Of a stretch of 64,000 bases of DNA, positions 1-13,600 are shown one piece after another. The notes under the pieces are model-generated. The model was not told where the DNA came from, searched no databases, and saw only the letters and a list, made by a program, of their open reading frames with translations. A program made the position numbers and the translations under genes. This DNA is from Asterochloris sp. CNOR1. Taxonomy: Eukaryota > Chlorophyta > Trebouxiophyceae > Trebouxiales > Trebouxiaceae. The stretch is from the NCBI GenBank assembly GCA_963969365.1, contig OZ017746.1, forward strand, positions 2,790,001 through 2,854,000, written 5' to 3'. Position 1 is the first letter of the stretch, and the number at the start of each line of letters is the position of its first letter.

Positions 1-3000
1 GCCCCAACAGTGGCGCTGAAGACAGCAAGAAGGGCAACATACAAGGCGACATGACTCGCGCCGCCCTGCAAACTGCACCAGCAGACAGTGATTGTGACCA
101 GGGAGGTGTAATGATGGGGCAGAGGTGCCTTAAGGCTGGTGTACAAGCACAGCGGGGCGGGGCACCTACTTGACCATTGGATAGAAAGGGATTGCAAATA
201 AAATGGCGGGAACAATTCGAAGAGATAATGCATCACAGATACCTGCAGCAATGCATGTGCATCTTGCCCTTCAGGGGCAGAACGGAGAGGGAGGCTGCAG
301 TGCAAATACTGCGAAGCACTCGCTGGACACATGAGAGCCAGCAACAAATGTCTCACATTTGGCCAGCAAGTAAGGGAAGGCCTGGTAATAACCAGTGGTC
401 ACTTCCCTCATGACAAGGTGGCGCTCGTTTACGAAGAGGTCCACCACTGTGAGGGAGCTGAAAGCAGAAACGCAAAGCGAGAAGAAGAGGGCACCTGCAA
501 AGCATGGGTCAAGGTGCAGGGCAGGTCTTGCAGTACCTTGTACAGGCTTGTGCAGGGGAACGGAGCAGCAGCAGGGATGCCTGGAGCCCAGCAGTTACAG
601 GTGTCTACACGGATGACCCTACAAGCATTTTATCTGCCATGCATACAGGCAGCATGACAGGCAGGCGCTGCTGGCAGCAGGCGGGTGCACCAGCCCTGGC
701 AGCATGCCAAACAAGCTTCATTGCATCTGCTGATGGCAGGCACTGCAGAGGACCCTACCTACACAAATCTGGGTGCCAGCTCGGTCCTGTGAGTTGGTAG
801 GGCATGCAGCTATAAGGGCATGCACCAAAGCTGCAGCCCACCTGCACGATTCTGGGTGCCGGCGATGCCCATGCCAAGATTCATGAAGATGAGGCCGCAA
901 AAGATGCCCATCATCACGCTGAGGGCACAGTGCATCAGCAGCAGGGCGGGGTTGCGGACCACATCGGTCAGGGTGCGCCAGAACAGGATGTGCAGCTGCT
1001 GCACCAGCGAGGCCCCCGGGGAGCACTTCTGGTGAGCAGGCAGCTGCTGGGGAGAGGTTGGCTGCTGCAGCGCCTCGTCAGCCAGCTTGGGAGTGTGCTG
1101 GACAGCTGAGCGGGCGTTGGGGTCATGTAGGTCTCTGGTGGCGGGCGCCTTTTGCCCTGGCTGTGCAGCACTTCCCTGCTCAAGGTCCTCCTGACTGGGG
1201 GCCTGCAGGTGCTCATGGATGGTGCTGCACAGCTTTGCAACTCGTTGTACCTCCTGCTGGCTGCAGGTGATCCTTGCAAGTGCTGCTGACCACGTTCTTT
1301 GGTGCTTGGCAGTCGCCCGTCGGCTGCGGCTCATGCTGCTGCCAGAGCAGTGGGGCAGCTTGCGCAGGTCAGCCACAGACAGCTTAGACTGCCAGCTGTC
1401 TTGCATTGGGCATGCAGCACAGCCAGCCTTCCCCTCTCACCTGGCCAGGGCTAAGCATCTGCAGCAGCGAGGCCGGATCAGACACCGCGTGCAGCATGTG
1501 CTCCGCAAGAGCCACGCCTTCTGGGCAGGGCAGCCCTCGAGCAGCCAAAAAGTTGCCTGCTGCAGCTGGAGGCCCCTGGAAAGCCACAACCCCCTGAGCC
1601 ATGACCAGCGCCACATCCAGCAGGGCAAACATGGAGGGCGAGGGCTGGTGGAAGCTCAACATGACGATGCGTCCTCCTGCAGCCACCTACACACGCACAG
1701 GGTGGAGAGAGCATATGGAGCCAGCTGGTGGGTGACACGAGAACATGACTGCCTTGCTGGACTCATGGGCTGCCAGAGCAGAGATCAGACGCATGTGGGC
1801 TGCCTGTGTCAGCTGGACCCCCTGGCTTACCGTTTTGAGGGTGTGCATCAGCTTGAGGGCAGTGAAACTGTCCAGACCGCTGGTCGGCTCGTCCAGCAGC
1901 AAGATTGCAGGACGAGTGATCAGCTCCATGCCAATCGTAACGCGCCGCCTGCAGCATGAAGCCTGGCTGGAGACAGACCCCGGCATGCCAGCTACATCAG
2001 GGGTGCAGCCTGGCCTGCTGCTGATCAGGTGCTGGAATGTACAAGCCGGGCTGGTCTGTGCAATACTTGCTGAGTGAACCCGACCACATAGTCATTCCCA
2101 GAGGTGGTCGCGCCCACCTTTCGCCTCCACTGATGCCCCGAATGCCAGAGCTGCCCCCAACCTTCTGTTGTGCCACTTTCTGCAAACCCAACTCCTCCAC
2201 TGTGGCCGCCACTTGAGCCTGCAGAGCACAATATTGAAGCTGCTGCCGCCTGTTAAGGAGGCAGTCAGCAGGCAGTGCAGCTGTTTACCACGACACACAC
2301 ACATCAGCAGCATAGGTGATGGAAGGCCCCACTGCAGCCTGAGAAGGGCAGTGCACCTGGTCTGCAACAGGTCAACATGATGCGGCACCGCACAGCCAAT
2401 CAGCTGGTGAAAGGCTCCTTTGCAACCTGAGCAGAGGAGCCCTGCAGCAGCGGGTCAACATGTTGCAGGTCAACCTGGGCGAGCACACACCTGCACTTCA
2501 GCTGGCGAGGTGCCCCGCGGCAACCTGAGCAGGGCTGAGTAACGCAGGCACTCCAGCACAGTCAGCGTGGGCAGCAGGAAGTCCCGCTGGGTGACAAGGG
2601 CCACCTGGCGGCCGGCACTGGGCATGTGCGGCCGCCCGTCCAGCAGGACGCTGCCAAACACCCGCGATCGGTTGCTGATGTCAGTGGTGCTGCCTGATAT
2701 CACACTCAGCAGGGTGGTCTTGCCACAGCCTGCAGCAACAGAACGGCTCTGGCCACTAGGGCGAAGTGACAACGCTCTGAGAGGTTGCTTTCCAAGCCTA
2801 CTTTTGACCCCAAGCGGCAGGTGCAGCTGGTGTCAGAACTGAGGGTTAAGCCAGGACAGACTCTCTGGCTTCAAGCCTGCCGAGTCCTCATGCCACTCAA
2901 CACTTACACAGACAGCTTGCAGGCCCCACCTGAGGGGCCCAGGCAGCCCACCAGCTCGCCCGTCCTTGCCCTGCCGCTCACGTTACACAGCACTGCCCTG

Positions 3001-6000
3001 CCATCCAGGCGCTGTTCCTGCGCAGGCAGCACACAGACTTCATGCAGCAGCATTCAGAGCAGGTTGGGTTCCCAGCAGGCATCAGGGTGGCATCCACACA
3101 GGCATGCACAACCACCTGTGGCAGCGCGCTGCCGCTGGCTGTGCCGTCCTGGAGAGTGGAGCCATCTGCAGAGATGTCTGGCTGCAGGGCGTTGCCTCTG
3201 CCAACAAACAGCGGCACCTCACTGCTTACTGTCCTCTGTGCTCTGCTGGCAGCTTTAGCATTCTCAGTTGAGTAATCATCATAGCAGGCACAGCGAGACA
3301 GTAGCATGACACGAGAGGAGAACTCAAAAGTGGGCTTGTGGTTGATGTGTCTTGACTTGCCCAGGCTCACCTGGCATTGTGTCTGCTGCTTGTGCCATTC
3401 ATGTTGCTATTGACCACGCCACTCTGCCCAGAAGCTTGACGTCTTTTGAGCAATCTGTTAAAGATGCCTCCAGGTATAATGCAGGTGAGATTTTCAACTC
3501 TGCACCGCACCAAAAGCAGCGTGAGAATGTCAGAGCTGGCAACAAAAGCATGGCCAGGTCATTTGGTAGGCAACAATGCGGCCAAGAACCATCCTGCGAA
3601 GCAAATGTTGAAGGACCCTCACCTGAGCTCATGCACGACAGGCAGAGCTGCCTTTGCAGATGTGACAGCACCATATGGTGCCTCAGCTGGACCAGCAAGG
3701 ATTCTGTGGATTTGCACACAGCCTGCTGCAGCAACAGAGGCTGCTGAAGCTGCAAGGGCCAGGGCAACCACCACGAGCACAGGAATAGCAGCAATGACTG
3801 CTGTGTAGTCCCGGTGCACCGCTGGCTCAGCTGCTTGATTGGCTGCAGGGGGCATCACGTGAGACGGCTCAGCGTCTCCACTGACAAGCCTCAGGCCCAG
3901 CATTACTGACGCATGCACAAGCTGCTGAAGGCAAGGTCCAGTCTCACTACAGCGGCAACAGTACCTCTGACAACAGGCAGGCAGGCTGGTGAGCAGGACT
4001 GACAGCTGCCTGGCAGCAACTAGCACAGCTTGCACCTTAGATCCGGATGGTAACCTGAGAGGCTTACACGCTGTCAGGGTGTTGGTGCCTGGGACTAGGC
4101 ACTCGCTGGCCTTGCAGGGAGCAGAGACTGAGATGGGAAAGTCTTGGATGTCAACATCGCATAGGCCGGTGTCTGAATGGCATAGCAAACTGAGTGGCTT
4201 GCCGTTGATGAGGGAGAGAATGTTATCAGAGCCCCCTGCAGCAAGGTGAGCAGCTCATTCTGGGCATGTCAAAGAAGTCACATGGCAGCCCAGCGGAGCT
4301 AAAGGCAGCAGCAAGCTGCACCTTGGTGTCCAAGTGCCTGGCTAGGGCCAATGCCACAGGCACATCAGACGACCTGCTAGACCTGATGATCACGGGTACG
4401 CAGCTCGCCTGATGTGAGAAGCTCTGACGATGCAGGCTTCGGACGTTGAAGGTGGACAGCCCTAGGTCAAGCACCCTCACCTGGGCAGCCATTTGGGCAG
4501 GTACAGTTAGATGTGCCACAGTGCACATCTGGGCTGCCTGGCTGAAATAAGCAGCCGGCAGACTGGCAGCTGATGGGCTGCGCTCCATTGCCTTTCAGAG
4601 CCACGGTGACACTGCACACGCCCAGCTGCTCACTGCTGCCCGAGGCCCCTTGCAGAGCAGCGCCGATGTTGCTGGTGGCGGTGCTGGGGTCGGAGGAGGC
4701 CCCAGCAGTGCTACTGGCATTGCTGCTGGTGTTGCAGGCGAAGGAGAGGCTGTTGTCCAGCAGATTGGCCAAGAGAGTGCCTGCTATGTCACAAGCATAG
4801 ACCTGCAGGTCAGTGCAGTTCGTGCTGGCTGTCAGGGGCCATGCTTGAAGGCAGTGTCAGTCAAGTCTCAAGCAGCCTACAGTTCATTGTCAGGTATCCA
4901 CCGGCATGCAGGCTGCAATGCAATTTTAAGGCCAAGCCTCGTCTTGCTGAAGTGTGCATGAAGCAGCATGCTGCGGTCCTCGCCATTGCTGGGTGCTGCA
5001 TGTGGCTGACAAGTGTGTGCAGAGCAGCATGGCTGTGCCCCTATGCATCGTCAGGGGCAATGCATGTTGAGCACCTGAGGCAGGGAGCCCACCTTTTGGC
5101 GTGAGTTCCCACTGTAGTCATAGCTGTGATCGCAGGTCGCCTGCCCACTGGACGTGTCCTGCTGGCAGGCGCTGTCGCTCTCGCACTGCCCGCAGGACTG
5201 CCCTGCCCACCCTGGCGCGCAGACATCACAGCTACCAGACTGGCTGCTGACCTCAAAGTGGGCAGGGCAGAGCTCTGCAGCCATGCCGTCAGCACATTGT
5301 CAGGTACACTTATGCTCCCCAAACTCTATCACCTGCTGAACACAGCAGGGAGCTGCAAGCCACGACAGGGTGGTCAGGTAGCTGTGGAGCCGGCGCAAAA
5401 GCAGACACCCCAGACTCACGCGGTGCACAGCTGCAGCCTGGGTCTGCTGGCGCTGGAGCTGCTGCCAGCGTTGTTTGCGGTGACAGAGTCACTGGACAGG
5501 CTGAGGCAGATGCAGTGGCGACGCTCTCGCTGCTGTAGCGAGGACAGAATCCGGAGGGAGTGCTGCAGGTGGGGCCTGCACAGCATGCAGCACATGTCAC
5601 CAGCAGCCTCTGCCAGACGCGGGGCTGTGCCAGTCCAGCAGGCGTGGCACGGCGCAAATTGGACTCTGGCAAGCATGCTGGGAAGCTTGCAGCTGACCTG
5701 CCCAGCCACACTCGCAGACGCACTGCAGATCGCCGTCCACTGCACCACAGTGGCCTTGTGTCCCGCAGTCCTGGGGGCACCCGAGCACTGCCTGCAGGCC
5801 ATGAGGGGAGCTGGTCGTGCAGCCATACCTGCTGCGGCAGGATACACGCACAGCAGCCCTGCGCTCCAACCATGCACGGCGCATCGGCACAGTCGCCGTC
5901 GCTTCAGCGAACAGGAGGAAAGACCTGTTTGCAGCAGGCGCCCTCTTTCACAGCTGCCATGCACACTGCGCATTGCCTTGCGCACCCGCATCCTGAGCCT

Positions 6001-6981
6001 GGTGAGCAACTGGACCCAGCCTCACCCCGGCACTGATGTTACCAGTCAGCTCATATTCAGTGGTGCCGCCAGTGGCGCCCTGGCCGTAGCTGGACGAGAA
6101 AGCCAGCTGGACGTCAGCAACCTCAAGGAGCACTGTGCTCCCCTGCAGAGGGCACTGCACTGGATCACGTCCTGTGCTCAGCGTTGCACCATACGCCAAG
6201 ATGTGGCTGCACCTCCTGAGATAGCGTGATGGACACCGGGTCGGCTGTCAGGGGCAGCCCCAGCACGTCAGCGTACGCAGCAGCACCCGCCAAGGGGGCC
6301 ACATAGATGCTTCCAGCTACAATGTGGGCCCCCTCCAGCTCTGCCTGGTACAGCCCCTGGCTGCCTGCCAAGGCCTCAAAGTCTGTGCTGCTCATGTTGA
6401 GTGTCAACGAGGTGAAGGTCAGGTTTGCGAGATTTGGGAGGCCAGCCCCGCTGACAGCAGTGTAGATGGGGGAGGGGTACAGCTGCAATGCACCCTCCAG
6501 GGGGCCGAGGGCTTGTGCTTGCAGCATGGCCGAAAAGTTGGCTGGGCAGCCTGAGCCCGCTGCTGGCGTCACTGCCAGCACAAGGCGCCCCTGCAGCCCT
6601 GCGCAGAGAGAGGTGCCAGTCAGGTTGTGGAGCCTGTCCACAGCTCTCCTGTCATGCCATGCTGCAAGGGGCTGCCAAGGCATGGCTTCAGCGGCAGGTC
6701 TGCAGGCTGGCTGTCCCACATGGGCAGCCGAGGAGACCTGGTGTCGTTGTGGAACTGGCAGCAGGAGTGCTGCTGCTGGGCAGCAGGGGCTCCTGGGGGT
6801 TACCTGTCTGCCCAGCAGGCATTTGTACCTCGGCAGAGATTGGCTGGGACACAGTGCCGCCCAGTGTGAACAGGCTCAGTGCAGGGTCCACATCGAAGCT
6901 GAGGAAGCAGGGAGCCTGAGCCTGACTGCATGACAGCGACGCTGCAAATGCTGCCAGTGCAGCAAGGATCACATGCGCCAT
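1..6981 (-). CDS. ABCG-type ABC transporter with secreted EGF-like N-terminal region (3' partial)
   Basis: Half-size ABC transporter of the G (white-brown) family, exporting an unknown substrate across a membrane. The ATG at 6981 opens a signal peptide (MAHVILAALAAFAASLSCSQ). A long Ser/Thr/Cys-rich extracellular region follows, with EGF-like cysteine clusters near 5050-5280 and 5650-5830, then a transmembrane helix near 3690-3800 (IPVLVVVALALAAS). The nucleotide-binding domain has Walker A GPSG/CGKTTLL split by a 200-bp intron (2730-2929), signature ISGGER near 2115-2130, Walker B ILLLDEPTSGLDS near 1865-1915 and the H-loop SFHQPSPS near 1640-1665. The membrane domain begins near 810-990. 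Further exons read FVNERHLVMREVTTGYY (about 385-445), ALSLRIVPAILFAIPFYPMV (about 173-240) and GASHVALYVALLAVFSATVG (about 1-75), so the gene runs off the left edge. The domain order matches plant ABCG24/28-like proteins; EGF-like modules are less usual. Splice phases were checked around Walker A and the signature; other exons are approximate. Confidence 0.88.
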
Positions 6982-7384
6982 GCAGTTCACTACTGGGGAG
7001 ATCTCTGCTCATGTGCTGCTTGCTTCTGTTTCATGCAGATGTGTGCAGCTCGAATGTCCAGGAATTATATGCCTGAGTACCACCTTGACAGATGCCAGCT
7101 AGCTGTCCAAGATGGCTTCGATTTTAGTGCCATTTGGAGGTGCCGTTACAGCAATGTCACAGCATTTGTATGCAGGCTGGTCGTGCCATGCAAGTGCCAT
7201 ATCGATGGCGGGGTGAGACAGTGGCTGACAGGCTAGCTGCATGAGACCGAATACCTGCAGTACCTTTGCATCATAACCAGTTCCTGTCTGCAGGAGTGCG
7301 ACAGCTGTAGGAGAGCATTATGAGTCAAAGAGCTGTCCCCTGCAAGCCCAGCGCAGCGTAAAGCCCATCAGTGGAGGGGAGGTC
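6982..7384. promoter_or_regulatory. Divergent spacer between ABCG and TFIIIC-like genes
   Basis: These 403 bp separate the start codons of two head-to-head genes and must hold both promoters and 5' UTRs. The stretch is less GC-rich than the flanking exons. No clear TATA box or other named element is visible. Confidence 0.45.
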
Positions 7385-10300
7385 ATGCAGCCTGCCAGGC
7401 TGCCTATGTTTGGCAGCGTACCAATTGCAACCTTGCCTGAAATGGGGCAAGCGCCCTTGCGCAAGCGGAAAAGGGACAGTGCTGATGTGGGCATGGTGGC
7501 TTACACTGGCGGACCCATCTGGTGCCTGGATTGGTGCCCTTGGGCCGCGGAGCAGCCAACAGGTGGGCCACCCCTGACCCTGGCTTGTGCTGGGCCGCCG
7601 GGCCCCCTCCAGCTTGGTGCTAGCTGCCATCAGCATTCCTGCCCTGCTCAAAGCTGCTGGAACATGCAACCTGTTCGTGACGCATTCTGCTACTGCAGGC
7701 AGTGCTTCACAGGATCCCTCTCAGGTTCCAGATTTTGTTGCTGTTGGTGTGCACCCCCGCCAGCGCACTCACAACCGCTGGAACACCAGGGTGGCAGGCC
7801 CTGCCATGGTGCAGCTTTGGGGAACCCAGGCTGACGTTCAATCTGACACTCTTGCCATGGAGCTGGCCCTCTGGCACGAGGGCGGTGTCACCTTTGACTG
7901 CAAGTGGTGCCCAGACCCTTGCCTGCGGGATGCTGGCACGGCCACCCATGCAACAGCACTGCCCAGGTGCACAGCAGCAGCTGTATGGCACTGGCTCAAG
8001 GTGGCAGTCCCTCCTCCCCTTGAGAGCAAGCTGACTGCCTCCCCGTGAGGTGCTGTGCAAAGTGCCTGATATGAGTGCCTGATGACTCGATGTCATCTTC
8101 AAGGGAAAGAGGCACATGACTCCTTGGCTCACTGGGGCTCTTGGCCTGGTGCTCCCTGGGGAACATGTTGCAGTTGCCAGAATCATGGGCCTTTGCCACC
8201 GTGCAGGCTGGGTCTGCTGGCCCTAGTGCTGGGCAGTGGCGAGGTCCAGGTGCTTGCTGTGCCCCACCCAGCAGCCCTGGCTGACCGGCAGGACTTGGTT
8301 CCGTCCCCAGGGCAGGTAAGCGCAGCTGGGACGAGGCAGCTGCAGTGCTCTGTCCTGCTGTATGGTGCGCTGAACAGGAGACCTGTGTTGCGTGCAGGAG
8401 TTAGGTGCTGGCAGCAGGCCGGGTGGAGCCCTGCACGCTGTCCTGCAGCCTGTTGCCCGGATCAGCGGGGATGTCCTGGAGGACAGCCTCCCCTGCTGCA
8501 TCAGCTGGCTCTCCCGTGAGCCACATGATTTGCTTGTGGTGAGCTGCAACAGACAGGCCTCTGGCTGGTGTGCACCAGCCTCTCGTGCAGTCCGCTTTGT
8601 GTTTACTATCTCAAACCGAGTAGTGCTTATGCCCTGCCTGTGCTGCTGCAAGGTGGGCTGCTGGGATGGTACTGTGGCAGTCTGCAGGATGCTGCCACCT
8701 GCTGTGGGAGGCCACCAGCCTGGGGCAACTCCCCAGACCAGTACCAGGACCGGCCTACACAGCATGGCGGTGCTGTGCCACTTTCAGGCAGACAGTGGCG
8801 CCATCAGGGGCCTGGCATGGCTGCCATCTCAGGTGAGTTGGTCATGTCCTGCTTCCCATAGTCCTGCCTGGAGTTCCAAGCATGTCACCGCTGGCGGGCG
8901 CCCTGTATGGCAGGCCAAGGAGTGATTGCTCTTCAGCTGAAGAGATGCTGCAGACTAGGGATGCCCCCGAGTCTGAATGCAAGTGGATTGTGGCGGCTTC
9001 ACTGCAGTGCGGCTCCATACAGCAGCACGCGGTCTGCCACCAGTTACAGCATTTCCAGATCGGGAAAACGACTTGCCATGCTTGAGCAGGTTGCGGAAGA
9101 TGGCGGCGGGGGCACGCGCCACATCTTCATGTGCACTGGGAACAGCGGCAACATGCGCATCTGGGACTACAGGTGGGCATGTTGGGCATGCACAGGTAGA
9201 CATGTCCAGACTGGCGCTCTGCCCGCACATGGTGCGTGGGTCTCCCTGCGTAGCACAAGCTCTGTGATGGTGCATGCACCACAATAATGCACTTGGTGCT
9301 AGCTGCTAGTGTGCTGGCCTTGGTTGCTGCCAGGCGCTGCCCAGCCACCCAGCTGCTGCAGGGATCCCTGGCAGCCCCTACTCAACACCCGACTCAACCA
9401 GAAGGCCGAACTGACCAGCCTGGATTGGAGTGGCAGGACCATTCCCTTTGGCTGCTTGGTCACAACAGATGAGGGAGCTCTGATCTTTGTGTTGCTGGAG
9501 CCCTGGGACGCAGGTGGGCTGAGTGTTACCAGCCTGTAAACCTGGCTGGCACCTAAAGCGCTTGCTGACTGAAGTCTTCCAGCTTCATCGAGCCAGCTCA
9601 TGATCAAAGTGCAGGGGAGGACTTCTGCTTCAGCATTCCTGGAGCTGCAAAGTCTACCCATGGCAGCCGTTCATCGACCCAGGAGTGCAGGTGCACCCTG
9701 CAGTGTCCTGTCTGTATACTTGTTCCGCTCTAGGGCTGGCAGAGATGCTTGTCTCGAAACTGAAGTGCGGTCATGCTGCAGGGGCACAAATGAGGGGGCC
9801 CTTTGGGATGTCCACACCTCGCGGCGAAGTAACTCATTTGGGGGACGGGCAGCATATGCGGGCGAGGACGGAGAGCTGACCATGGCCCTGCAGGCGTGGT
9901 GCCAGGACAACCGCCAGCGTGCTTCTCACTATGTATACGCAGGTGGGCGCAAGAGCGGGGCTTTTGAGGGGGCCCATGCGATGCTCGAACACCAATGCAG
10001 TTCCTTTTTTGTGTCAGGCCTCCAGGGGCTTCCTTCCAGCTTATGAGGTGCACTGCATTGTGCCGCAGTCCCATTGCTTGATGCCGCTTTGCCTCCTGCC
10101 ACAGCCATACACCTGCTGCAACGTGTTTGGCTGCTGCCACAGGCTTCCACCAGGAGGGGGAGGTACTGCACCTCAGGCTGAGCCAATACTACACAGCAAG
10201 ACCTGGAGGATGCTACACGGGCACAAAGCCACCACAGGGTGGGTGTTAATGGCCTGCTGCCTGCCTGTGTGGTAGCCAGTTGCTCCTACAGCTGAGCAGC

Positions 10301-10456
10301 TATTGTGCTGCAGGTAAAAACGATCCAGTGAGCCCGTTGCCTGCGCCAGAGCAGGCCATTCACAGGGTCCGCTGGGGTCCTGATACTACAGGTGGCGCTG
10401 AGTTTCTGATTTTTGGTGGTGCAGCAGGCTTCCTGGTGTTGACAGCGCTGATCTGA
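7385..10456 (+). CDS. WD40 protein resembling TFIIIC subunit GTF3C2 (tau-60/TFIIIC110 type)
   Basis: Probable beta-propeller subunit of RNA polymerase III factor TFIIIC, or the plant WD40/AT-hook protein of the same family, acting in the nucleus. The ATG at 7385 is followed by a basic patch (LRKRKR) and TGGPIWCLDWCPW, the family's first blade. Later exons carry PDFVAVGVHPRQRTHNRWNT and GPAMVQLWG (about 7720-7835), LALWHEGGVTFDCKWCP (about 7865-7915), LGLLALVLGSGEVQVLAVPH (about 8208-8270), SWLSREPHDLLV joined to GCWDGTVAVCRM (about 8500-8700), DSGAIRGLAWLP, HIFMCTGNSGNMRIWDYR (about 9120-9175) and TIPFGCLVTTDEGALIFVLL. The last exon reads IHRVRWGPDTTGGAEFLIFG and ends in TGA at 10454-10456. 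At least ten introns. The propeller order and these phrases fit GTF3C2 better than a generic WD40 protein. The start is the first ATG in the open exon and could lie further upstream. Confidence 0.7.
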
Positions 10457-10643
10457 TAATCTGAAAAAGTGGTGTCACGTTTCGCAACAGCAGTGTCACT
10501 CCTGACTAGATTGTTGCTGATGCCATTGGGGACCCCTGGAATGACGATGAACAAAAATCTTTCTGTGCTTTGTTACTGCAAAAGTGAATTTAGGGTCATG
10601 ACTCTATCTGCAAGACGGCCCATTTGATGCTCGCGCTTGGAGC

Positions 10644-13600
10644 ATGAAGCGCCAGGTAAACGTGTCAACGGCCGTGTCTGAGAAGGGCTTTTCCTTTTAG
10701 CAATGACAAGTCTGGCCTGAAGCAGGGATATGCTGCACAACCCTATCAGGGGACGCCGCGCCAGGAGCTTGGCGGGGCAGAGGACATGCAGCAGGCTGGT
10801 GCTGGTCAGCAGGGCAAAGGCAGGCCGCCAAGCAAGGATGAGGTTGCGTTGGTCAAGCAGCTGAAGGTAGGCCCATGCAGTGATCCAGCGCTGCAAGTCC
10901 AGGCAGCGCCGCATGGTTCTGTTGAGCTGGACTGATGCAACAGACTTGAGTGGCATGAGGTGCCGTATGCACCCCAAAAGCCTTGTTCCTCCCTGGTCCT
11001 CTGCAGGCGAGGTCAAACGTTGGCAAGCTGCAGGATGCAGACGACTTCCACCGCAGCAGCAGCGCTTCAGCAGATGTCTCAGCCGCAGTAAGAAGCATGA
11101 GGGGGAAGCTGGGAGCTGCAGGTGTGCTGTCTGCAAAGCAGCATGCTGGCTGTCTGACCTTCTATGCTTGCGTGAGGCTCCTTACCCTCACGCAATCACT
11201 TCAGAGTCAGATGCAGTCCCCGTTGTTGTGTCCTGTCTCTACGACCAGCAAATTTGTTGACATGTTGCAGGCAGCTCTACCTCAGAGGTCAGCCCACGGC
11301 GGCTGACAGCAGACCCGCCCAAGCCAGGATGGAACAGCAGCAAGACCGTGAAGGACCTTGGCTCCAAGCTGGGTTCGGTGCGCTGCCTGCCATGGCCAGA
11401 GGCTGCACTCGCCTTCCCGAGCCTGACAACCTGCTCTGCTGGCATGCGTTCTGGCCGAGCTGCTGCTTTGTTCGTGACAATGCAGCACGTCCCTGCCCTG
11501 TGCCCCCAATGTGTGAAGCAAAGGGCATGCTCCCTGCAGCAGCAGCAGCCAGTTTACCTGCTGAGCTCTGCAGACAAGATGTGCACCCATCACCGCAGGC
11601 CATGAGGCGACCTCCAGGACCTTCCTCAGCCACGTCCTCTGCGGCGAACAGCAGGCGCAACAGCGGCTCAGGCTCAGTGGGAGCTGCACCGGCTGCACCG
11701 AGCCGTCCCCTCGCTGAGCCCCCCGGGCAGGTGCGACGGCCCAGCAGGCCTTCTGCCAAAGCCCCATGTGCGCCCCACCCGGCTGTGAAGGCACCGACCA
11801 TGCAGCGAGGTTGGCTGCTGCACACTGTGTCCTGCACAAGCAAGTGATGAATGCTGGCTCTGTCAGTGTTGAGGCTCCCTCTTGGGGCTCACAGTGCTGC
11901 TGCCTGTCAGGGGCCCGACCCGGCTCCCGCCGCGTGCAGGGGCCCAGGCTGACCCAGCTGTCCCGCCAGAGCACGCCGGGCACACCGCTGCCGGAGCTGG
12001 TGTCCCAGCCACAGCCTGGAGTCGAGGCAGGTGCAGCAGGACCCAACGCCACCCCGCCGTCCACGCTACGGCGTCCCCATGCCAGTGCAGACGTGGTGGC
12101 TGAGGTGGTTGACACCTCTGCCCCTGTGCTGCCCAGCGGCGCCCCTAGGCGTCCGGCAGTGCACCGGCTGCCGCAGCAGCACCTCGGCAGCGGGGCTGGT
12201 GGCGCTGATCACTCTGGCACAGCGGCCGGTGCGGGAGGCGCGCACCTGCGCGCTGCTGTGCAGAGCTCAGATGGCATGCCCCTGGTGTCCCACAGGGTGC
12301 GTCTGACGAGCGACTCAGTGGCAGACGGCCCCACAGGGCTGCTGACGGCAGGCCCCTCCGGGGAGGTGGCGCCGGGGGAGGTGGCAGTTAGCGACCCTGC
12401 CTGGTGAGCTTCGGGGAGCCTGTGTGGCAGGCTGGGTTCGAAGGCATGGGCATCTGGGCAGCACATGGGGCACAGCCGGAACAGGCAGGAAGTGCTGCAT
12501 CCAGCAGGTGTCTCCTGCCGCTTGGCACATGGACAAGGCTGCAGCAGCCTGGATGCCCTGGTCCTGCCTCGGCACTTTTGGTGGCAGCTCACTGTGTGCC
12601 AAGCACGCAGCCACATGTGGCTGCAGGTGGGCAAAGCAGTCTGCCTGGCGGGAGCGCCAGGCTCAGCAGAGGGAGGAGCAGCAGAGGCAGGCGGCCGCCT
12701 CGCTGCAGCAGCTGGTGGCCTCAGTGGACCATCTGCAGGAGCGCCTGCACCACAGCATGCAGGTGAGGGGCAGCTCTGTCCATGAGCATTGGGACCTGAT
12801 CTGCATAGAGCGTGCTTGCACCACCTGTGCACAGCAGCATGCAGGGGCGTGGCGCAGCAGGCACGCCCAAGGGGAAGCTGCTCGCATTTGCATGCACTGC
12901 AGCATGCAGTTGTGTGGCAGTCATGCCTTGGGGCAGGGCAGATTGTCCCTGCACGCTCAACAACGGGTTTCTGGCCACGCATGAGTCACATGATCCAGGC
13001 AAGCCATGACCCCTTGCTGGAGGCTGCAGAGCAGTGCGCATGCACTGACAAACTGTTTACCCATGGAGCCTACACCTGCCGAAGAGTCACCAGGCCCTGA
13101 TCAACCTGGAGAGCTCTGAGAGTGTTGCCATTCGCTGAGCCTTGCTGTGTGCATGTCACCCTGCAGGAGCAGGAGCACGATGTCTACATGCACCATGCGC
13201 TGATCAGTGCGTGCCACCAGCCGGCCCCCAACTTGGCGAAGTCCCACCACAGCGCTAAGGGTGGGTGCACTGGCCGGTCCCGTCAACAGCCCCTGACGCA
13301 CTACCCGCCCCCCACGCAGCCTTGGGTTGCCACCGAGGACAATGCAGGTCAGCCCAGCACCAGTCAGCGCCAGGCAGGCGGCCAGCGCAGCCATGAGGGC
13401 CTGCAGCTGAGCCAGGAGGGGCATGCAGCCTCAGCTGTGGCTTGTTCCGACCAACAGCTGGGTGCAGCTGTAGACCCCCTGCAGATCATCAAGTCCCTGG
13501 ACATCGCGCGCTGGGTGGCGGCAGCCGCTGCAGCCACCAATGCTGCCAGCAGCAATGCAGCAATAGATGATGAGGATGCTGGCAGTCAGGGGTTCACTGA

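Noticed and set aside
5126-6229. Plus-strand open frame of 367 codons
   Set aside because: It lies antisense to the ABCG exons with EGF-like cysteines, has no family resemblance and starts inside the other gene; GC-rich DNA keeps antisense frames open.
10573-11136. Minus-strand open frame of 187 codons
   Set aside because: Antisense to spliced, in-phase exons of the coiled-coil gene; no motif.
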